NCBI GenBank assembly: GCA_019022495.1
Contig: JAFEKR010000044.1
Span: 186,001 to 250,000 of the forward strand
Length of the DNA stretch: 64,000 nt
Reading direction: 5' to 3'
Source: Epichloe hybrida
Taxonomy: Eukaryota; Ascomycota; Sordariomycetes; Hypocreales; Clavicipitaceae
The notes beneath the pieces were generated by a model. The model saw only the letters and a list, made by a program, of their open reading frames with translations. It did not search any database and had not been told where the DNA came from. Below, in pieces: positions 58,171 to 64,000 of this stretch. The position numbers and the translations under genes are program-made. Numbering within the stretch: the stretch's first letter is position 1; the number at the start of each line of letters is the position of its first letter.

Positions 58171-60198
58171 CTAACCACCGGCATTCATCTTCCGGAATCT
58201 TTCTTCGGCGGCTCTCGCCCGCCGCTCCCTTTCCAACTTGATCCTCATCTCGGGCGTCAACCCCCTCCAGTCATCCTCGCGTACTTGCTGGGCAGTCTTG
58301 GTCATTGAAGCTCCTATGGCGTTTCCCTTGGGCCTCTTGTCGTCCACGACTTTGGGACCCTCGATTCGCAGTCTCTCCTCTTCGGCTCTCCTCCGCTCCG
58401 CCTCTCTCTTCTCGCCTTCAGCCCGTTCTCGCTCCTCTCTTTCGTCGGCTTCAGCCTTGGTCAAAGCTGCTGGGACTTTGGCCAGGTCCCACGACCATTT
58501 TGATTCTCCCAGTTCCGACCGAGCCACTCTGAAAGCGTCACGTGTCGCTCTGTCACCACCCGCCAGCTCAAACGCCGTCTTGCCGTCACCGTTCTGGACG
58601 CACGGATCAGCGCCTCCTCTGCATAACAGTCCTAATACCAGCGGTGCCGAGCTCTGCGAGGCAGCCAGGTGCAGTGGCCGGGGGGCATGGTGATTCTGCT
58701 CCAAAGGATGGAAAACGAAATCCGCCGTCAGGTTATTCTTCGTGAGGTAGGACAACAACGCAGGGAGCTTGGACCGCCGTATGAACGCTTGGAGCTGTGA
58801 TGTGTGTAAAAGGGCGGTCGCTTCCTCTTCAGAAAGCTTTGGCTTGGAAGGCTTTGAAATTGACTCTTTCGGAATCGCCTGAGGCGACTGCGACTCCGTC
58901 GCCTCTTGGACAGGGATGATCTCTCGTACTTTTAGACGCGTCAACTCGATATATGACCTCATGAGTTCGTTCTGAGTAGCGCGTCTGGTGCTGAAGGGAA
59001 AGCCGCGCAGACGAGCGTCATTACGCCTCAGAACTTGGCCTTCGTACGGGCCAAATAGCGTTCTTCGGTTCGTGTTGCCAGTGGCACGGATGAATAGCAG
59101 TTCTGAAGTTTCTAGCAAGGTTTTCCAGTCACGAAGTAACGCACGCACGTCCTCCACCAGCGCTTGCTCGTTGTACCGTCGCAAGGTTGAACCGGCTGAG
59201 TGGGCAGCGCCCTTGGCATTGTCATTTGCTGATTGCGAACCACCTTGCTTTCTTCGAGTGGTATAGCGGTGAAACGTCTTGTGAGCCAGGACAGTTGCCT
59301 CTCTGTTCATCGTGGTGGCGTTCTTGGTGGCTCTAGGAGCCAATGAGACGACCATGGCTGCAAAGTGCCCGCCCCCGATCATGCACAGAAAAACGTGCGG
59401 TCCCTTGTATGCCATGGGCGGCAGTGTCCCGTCTTTGGCTGGCCTGGGCAGTGAGATGGGCTCAAGTTGCTTCTTTCGCAGGACATCAACGAGATCAGAG
59501 TTTCCCCGCTCCTCTGCGGTCAAGATGGCGCGATAGAGGCCAAAATAGTGGTTTTCTGGCAAGACCCGGGAACTGAACCAGATCAAGGGTGGCTTTCCCC
59601 GGCTTGGTCTGCCTGCACTTGATTCTTTGGAAGGCTCGTCGTCAATCGTGTCACCCTTTTTCTGATCGGCCAATCGAGCTTGCTTCTTCAACAGCGCCGT
59701 CAGAGTAGACTCTGGCTTCCCATCCTCGTCGTCGTCGTCTTCTGAATCTTCCGAGTCAGAGCCGGACAGCGACTCGTCGAGATCCTCCATGAGCTTCTCG
59801 AATTCTTGCTCCGAAACAGCTTTTCCATTGCGAAGTTTTTGTTTTAGGTTGTAATGATGCAAATCAGACTTCAGATGGCTCCGCTGGTCTTGTGGCGACG
59901 AAAAGGCCAGTCCGCACAGGGAACACGATGGCGAGCCGACGAGATTCTCCGAAGATACATCGGGGTTTCCTTCGTCGGGCGTTCGCGCAATCTCCTCGTC
60001 GTTGAATATCGGTGCGTTGTCAGAGTCGGTTTTAAGAGTCAAGCTGTCTAGAACTTTGCTCGGCAGATCGTAGACTGGAGGCTGGCTCATTAGCTTGTGC
60101 TCACTCTCACTGTTGATGATAATCCAGGTAGACTTGGCGATTCCGTAGAACGTACCGTAATGCGGGCGTCGCAAGACGTCGTCAGTCTTGGTCGCCAT
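58171..60198 (-). CDS. VMS1: Vms1/ANKZF1 peptidyl-tRNA hydrolase of ribosome quality control
   Basis: Minus-strand exons 60198-60156 and 60074-58171 give about 648 aa. The 81-nt intron is open in frame, so an unspliced reading starting 60 bp upstream is also long; splicing joins MATKTDDVLRRPHY to VYDLPSKVLDSLTL, which matches the fungal Vms1 start. A C2H2-like finger is CSLCGLAFSSPQDQRSHLKSD (about 75-105). The VLRF1 domain contains GGGHFAAMVVSL and YTTRRKQGGSQSAND, with the Gln-bearing loop that acts in cleaving peptidyl-tRNA on stalled 60S subunits. Ankyrin repeats (RPLHLAASQSSAPLVLGLL) and a coiled coil follow. A C-terminal Cdc48-binding VIM-like helix is RERRARAAEERF. The protein acts at mitochondria and stalled ribosomes. 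Confidence 0.92.
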   Translation of the reverse strand: MATKTDDVLRRPHYGTFYGIAKSTWIIINSESEHKLMSQPPVYDLPSKVLDSLTLKTDSDNAPIFNDEEIARTPDEGNPDVSSENLVGSPSCSLCGLAFSSPQDQRSHLKSDLHHYNLKQKLRNGKAVSEQEFEKLMEDLDESLSGSDSEDSEDDDDEDGKPESTLTALLKKQARLADQKKGDTIDDEPSKESSAGRPSRGKPPLIWFSSRVLPENHYFGLYRAILTAEERGNSDLVDVLRKKQLEPISLPRPAKDGTLPPMAYKGPHVFLCMIGGGHFAAMVVSLAPRATKNATTMNREATVLAHKTFHRYTTRRKQGGSQSANDNAKGAAHSAGSTLRRYNEQALVEDVRALLRDWKTLLETSELLFIRATGNTNRRTLFGPYEGQVLRRNDARLRGFPFSTRRATQNELMRSYIELTRLKVREIIPVQEATESQSPQAIPKESISKPSKPKLSEEEATALLHTSQLQAFIRRSKLPALLSYLTKNNLTADFVFHPLEQNHHAPRPLHLAASQSSAPLVLGLLCRGGADPCVQNGDGKTAFELAGGDRATRDAFRVARSELGESKWSWDLAKVPAALTKAEADEREERERAEGEKREAERRRAEEERLRIEGPKVVDDKRPKGNAIGASMTKTAQQVREDDWRGLTPEMRIKLERERRARAAEERFRKMNAGG

Positions 60199-62911
60199 GC
60201 CGAGAAGGATCTGGGCTTGGGTTGGGTGTGCACCGTGGGGTTTCGTGTCTGAACCCATTTGACTATGACAACTTCACCCACTTAATATGTATATCCGCGG
60301 CCGTTTTCTTATCTTATCGCGGGACCCTCCGACGCCACCAAAATGCAACATCTCCTCGCCCCGCCTCATTCCGATCCTTGCGATTCATCTTTGTCGCTTC
60401 GGGTTATGGATGACTATGACTCTTGTCAAAAATTGCCGCCATGTGTTTTCTTCTCGGTTTTTTATTGCTCCGGCGTTCACAACACAACATGCGCAGTCTG
60501 TGCCATATCCTTGCATCGTACCATGAGATCCTAACTTCTCTGCAGCAGCGGACCTGCGTTTGAGAGAATCGGCCATTGTTTCTACTTGGTGTTTGTCTCT
60601 GATATCCATTAGAAGCCGTCTTCATCTACTTCTTCCTCTTCCCGGAACCCAAGGGCCGGACGCCTGAGGAGCTAGCTGAGGTTTTTGAAGCCCCTCCCAT
60701 TCCCTACCACCGACTCGGCGTTCTCACCGGTGACATGCAATCAGCAGCAAACGCGGCGAGTGGATTAATTGGAAAAATATCATCTCGCTTGCAGAAGCAT
60801 CATTTCACGTCCTCATTTTATGTGACTGCTCAGCAGAAGTCGTGGTGCAAACGGAAAAGTCGTGTCCCGTCGTTGCGAAGTCTTGATGACCCAGACGTCT
60901 TGCTCGCGGGTCGTCATCATCTCAAACAGCCTTTCCGGGGACGGCAAAGGATTGGACCAAAGCATTCGAATAGCTGCGATGGAGGCAACTTGTTCTCGCA
61001 GATTCTAGAGCTGCATCTAATGTGCCGCCCCGATCAGCAAACACGGCCACCCGCATGCAGCCTCAGTTAGCCAGCCAGCACCTCACCTCGATGCAGGCAA
61101 GCAAGCATGCAACACGGCGCCAAACAGCCTCACTTCGGCGAGGCAACCCGGAAGAGATACATAGCCGACCAGAAGGCCCATATTCAGTCTCCTCTTGGCC
61201 AGAGAATTGCAATCCGAGATGCGGTCCTGTCCGTGAAGATTAATGCGCGCGAGAATACAACAACGACGGGTCGGCGACTGCCTCGGGCTCACGTTCGCGA
61301 TGCACGTCGATCCATTATTGTGCGGCCAGGCTTTCAGTTGACGGGCCTTGCGCTCCTGGGATCGAGCATCTGCGTCCACCAGAACAGGAACAGGAACCTG
61401 GGAGGCGATGATGCCATCAACTTTACAGGAATTGCTATAGCGGTATGTTCTTTCTTTTTAAGTGCTTCATTCCTCGTCTGGGGCCGCCCGCCCCGCCCGT
61501 GGATTAATCACTGCGGTGAACTGATAGAATGAGCACATGTAGTGTTGCATGGCACTTACAGCCGACATGCTCTTGATTGTGTTCATGTTTCATCCCGGCA
61601 GGTTTTTCAATCATTGCCCACGCATATGATGTGGCTACTTTTATGTACGCGTGTCTCGCAGCTGTTCAGAGATCCATAACGGCGATGGATCAGATGTGGC
61701 AGACGGCTGTTCTTGCGTTGGCATTTCTAGTTGTGTAAGTGCTCATCTTGATGTTGTGCTGGTACTATTCGCTTCTCGTTACAAGAACCGTCAACTGAGT
61801 CCTGACTATGACGTTCGACATGAACGCGTCGCTGGAACAGGAACGACGCGGTTTCTCCATTCCCGTCTTCGACAGCGTCATCCGCCTGTCACTGCCCAAT
61901 ACTGAGGCTATAGGAAAGCCTTTGGCGCATGGCCTGACCTTGTTCTCTGTGCTGCCGGCGCCATAGCAGGCCAGCAAAGTAACAGTCATTCAGCGACGGT
62001 ATATCGCACCACAAGCCGTGTGAACTGCTTTACGGAGCGGTTTCGAGCCGCTATACGGACATTCCGTCGAACAGGCTGCACGAGTTGATGCCTTGAGCTC
62101 GGTTGAGGGGCTTGATCGTGGCCCGGCCCGTCAGGCGGCATGGGGATCCAAGCGCTGATTCTGCTGGAATTTGGCCCAAATGCGTCGGCGGGACTAGATA
62201 TCTCCAATTCTCCTCTTTTTCGGAACTTGGAGTCGTCCGTCAATGAGGGTTTCCCACGCGTGAAATCTAACCGATGCCCACCGATGCCCACCGATGCCCA
62301 CCAACCACATGGTAATATGGTATGATCGTATGATCCCCCCCCCTCGGCACTGTTCCCGGGTGGTACGCCAACAAGGTTGATTGGCTTTTGTCCATTGCGA
62401 TGGAAGCAGGCGCGTGAAGATGGCCTGTCACAGATTACTGCGTGTGGTCGTAGGTGGTATGTGGCATGCCTACAAGCTTTGATTGGCTGTTTGGTACTCC
62501 GTAGTCGTAGTCCCTCAGAATTAGCGAGAGCGGCACGCCGGCTCCACATCCGGCCTCGCCTTCCAACATCCTCCGAGAACGGGGCCCCATTTCCCGTCCT
62601 GTGGCCAGCCAATCATATTTGCATATACGCACTGTTCTTGAATATGTATGGCTGAAGCAAGGAGCAGCTGCACCAAGCGGGGAAACCCTGTCCAGTCCAG
62701 ATCCCGCCCCGTCCACGCGAGTTATCTACATACAAATGACGTCCTGCCACCACCCCCAACTTCCAACCCATTCCCTAGCAAACGCTATTCCCCCCATCTT
62801 CCTCCCAAACATCATCGCTTCACCATCCTGGAAACACCCTTCGTAAACCCGACTTCCCACCCAGTCCACGACCCACTCAACAGCTTCATCAGCCATCACC
62901 CCGTCTCAGTA
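60199..62911. other. 2.7 kb gene-poor stretch
   Basis: It begins with the VMS1 promoter. Apart from the sugar-transporter-like relic (60609-60700), no gene is recognised. Frames such as 61107-61532 (plus) and 62612-61986 (minus) lack motifs. A CCGATGCCCA triplication lies at 62270-62299 and a C-run at 62335-62343. The last 250 bp are a CCACCC-rich leader of the gene at 62912. Confidence 0.45.
60609..60700 (+). pseudogene. relic of an MFS sugar-transporter C-terminus
   Basis: The plus strand reads LEAVFIYFFLFPEPKGRTPEEL and AEVFEAP. The PExKGRTxEEL..VF pattern is the diagnostic end of fungal sugar transporters after helix 12. A stop codon lies only three codons upstream in this frame and no other transporter segment is found within several hundred bases. 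It is best read as an isolated remnant; an unrecognised terminal exon of a gene on the far side is unlikely. Confidence 0.5.
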
Positions 62912-63414
62912 ATGGACTTTCTGAAAAAGATGTCGGATGGTGTCGGCGGAGGCACCAAGGAGAGCACCAACAGCGGGGAGACCCAAAACAGCGGCGTAGG
63001 CATGTTCAAAGATAAATTGAACGGCATGGCGGGCGGAGGAAAGCAGGGGGAGGAGAATGAAGACGGTCTTGATAAAGGTGCGTTGAGTACCCATTGCTCT
63101 TGGATTTAGGCGGCCTTCCCCCCCCAAAAAGTAGATATTAAAAAAGAGAGCGCGCGAGGGAAGACAAAACACGACATGGCATATTGGACCCCGGGGGCTA
63201 CGACTGGCATGACAAAATGCTAACTGGTTCTTCTGGGTCTTCAGCCGTCGACTTTGTGCAGGAGAAATTCCTGGGACAAGGCGACCAGAGCAACGAATCT
63301 GCCGCCGAGCAGGCCAAAGACGAGGCTATTTCCGACTTCATTCGGGACAAGTACAAGACGACTACCGGGAAAGATTTCTTCATCCCTGATAAGGAGAAGA
63401 AGTTTGGCGTTTAG
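62912..63414 (+). CDS. small conserved hydrophilic fungal protein
   Basis: Exons 62912-63077 and 63245-63414 give 111 aa. It starts MDFLKKMSDGVGGG. A Gly/Ser/Asn-rich low-complexity part (residues 6-40) leads to KLNGMAGGGKQGEENEDGLDK. Across the 167-nt intron follows AVDFVQEKFLGQGDQSNES, then AAEQAKDEAISDFIRDKYK, ending PDKEKKFGV. I recognise this pattern (EDGLDK-VDFVQE...NESAAEQAKDE-ISDFIR) as a short, highly conserved ascomycete protein often annotated as DNA-damage or stress responsive. No enzyme motif or membrane segment is present; a hydrophilin-like role in stress is inference. The leader is C-rich and pyrimidine-rich, like that of well-expressed genes. Confidence 0.8.
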
Positions 63415-63681
63415 AACACAGGAGCGGGATTTGTTGAACTCGTACAATGAATTCTTGTCTCTTCTTTTGCCGATAAATTGAATATCGATATTGGTCAACA
63501 ACTGAACAAAAGTGCCACGCTGAACCCAGTGGATTGAATAATATGATTAATGTGTACGACACTAGGAGGATTCCGTCGGGCAAATGTGTACTTCCGTCAA
63601 GTCCAACCCAGTTCCATCTCAATCACTCATGTATGTCCCAGTGTCCAAAACTTGAGCCAAAAATACTGGAAACCCCCAACT

Positions 63682-64000
63682 TTACTGGGCTGGTCCAGGG
63701 TACTGCGGGTGGAAGACCATTTGTGGTGGTGCGGGCACGCCCTGGTATCCGCTCATGAAACCGCCCCGAGATCCTGATGGCCGCCAATAGCCACGATACT
63801 GTCCGTATCCACGGCCGCCTCGAGATTGATCACCGTTATGCCAACCTCTGTTGCCATAACCATGCGTGTGTGGAGGAGAGGCACCACCACCCGAGTAGTT
63901 TCCTCTCCAGGTTGACATGTTGGTAGGTGAATGAACCACTGTCGCTTGTGATCCGACTTGATTGCGTGCCTCCCCGTTCCCGTTTCCACCTACTCCAGCA
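63682..64000 (-). CDS. C-terminus of an RG/GY-rich protein (partial)
   Basis: The frame is open from the right edge to a stop at 63682, giving the last 105 or so residues of a protein read leftward. Content is Gly, Arg, Tyr, Ser and Trp: GGNGNGEARNQ, NMSTWRGNYSGGG, SRGGRGYGQYRGYW and GSRGGF, ending VFHPQYPGPAQ. RGG/RGY tails like this occur in RNA-binding and translation-related proteins such as La-related (LARP/Sro9) or Ded1-type factors. The defining domain lies outside the window, so identity is open. No intron boundary is evident in the visible part. Confidence 0.65.
   Translation of the reverse strand, partial: AGVGGNGNGEARNQVGSQATVVHSPTNMSTWRGNYSGGGASPPHTHGYGNRGWHNGDQSRGGRGYGQYRGYWRPSGSRGGFMSGYQGVPAPPQMVFHPQYPGPAQ

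Noticed and set aside
61107..62612. Frames of 141 and 208 codons right of VMS1
   Set aside because: No motif, biased amino-acid use, and one is interrupted by simple repeats; likely random in GC-rich DNA.

Overview
The window is nuclear DNA of a filamentous ascomycete. Introns are short (about 57-170 nt), with GTRAGT-type donors and CTAAC/CTGAC-like branch sites. The genes are fungal: TEF1, WHI3, EFR3, RSR1/BUD1, SEC21, VMS1, and a CFEM-bearing GPI-anchored adhesin of the Mad1 type. That adhesin, together with the protein sequences overall, points to Sordariomycetes, Hypocreales, probably Clavicipitaceae (Metarhizium relatives). The species cannot be fixed from the sequence alone. No rRNA, tRNA, CRISPR or intact transposon was recognised.

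Layout, left to right: an MFS transporter (566-2052); TEF1 (4161-6033); SLS1 (minus, 6522-9372), divergent from NSE3 (9694-10813); a tiny SF3B5 gene (minus, 11143-11538) split by two introns; a MYND-like zinc-finger gene (12031-13411); WHI3 (minus, 15540-17279); a long gene-poor stretch with micro/minisatellites (17.3-22.7 kb); ATP12 (minus, 22743-24020); a secreted orphan (minus, 24795-25398); SEC21 gamma-COP (27256-30258); a small cysteine-rich secreted protein (minus, 30619-30873); EFR3 (32018-35574); RSR1 (37918-39122) behind an 11-bp minisatellite; an HSL-type hydrolase (40698-42053); an unrecognised protein (minus, 42712-44031); two gene relics (PAQR fragment and frameshifted ankyrin gene, 46.5-47.9 kb); a GPI-type aspartic protease (48633-50216) convergent with the adhesin (minus, 51215-53086); a 4-kb gene-poor stretch; a small possible gene (57174-57530); VMS1 (minus, 58171-60198); a small conserved hydrophilic protein (62912-63414); and the C-terminus of an RG/GY-rich protein running off the right edge.

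Most genes are conserved housekeeping functions: translation, COPI traffic, mitochondrial F1 assembly, SMC5/6, splicing and ribosome quality control. They do not form a pathway cluster. Several have cell-surface or polarity roles: EFR3, RSR1, WHI3, the adhesin and the protease. Accessory content lies between them: two small secreted proteins flanking SEC21, several decayed gene fragments, and many short tandem arrays in the regions upstream of start codons. Exon structures were inferred by hand from splice consensus and protein-family continuity, without transcript data. I found no convincing new multi-gene system. The most unusual signals are a 2-nt microexon in TEF1, coding exons consisting of the ATG alone, and the arrays just upstream of RSR1, WHI3 and EFR3.
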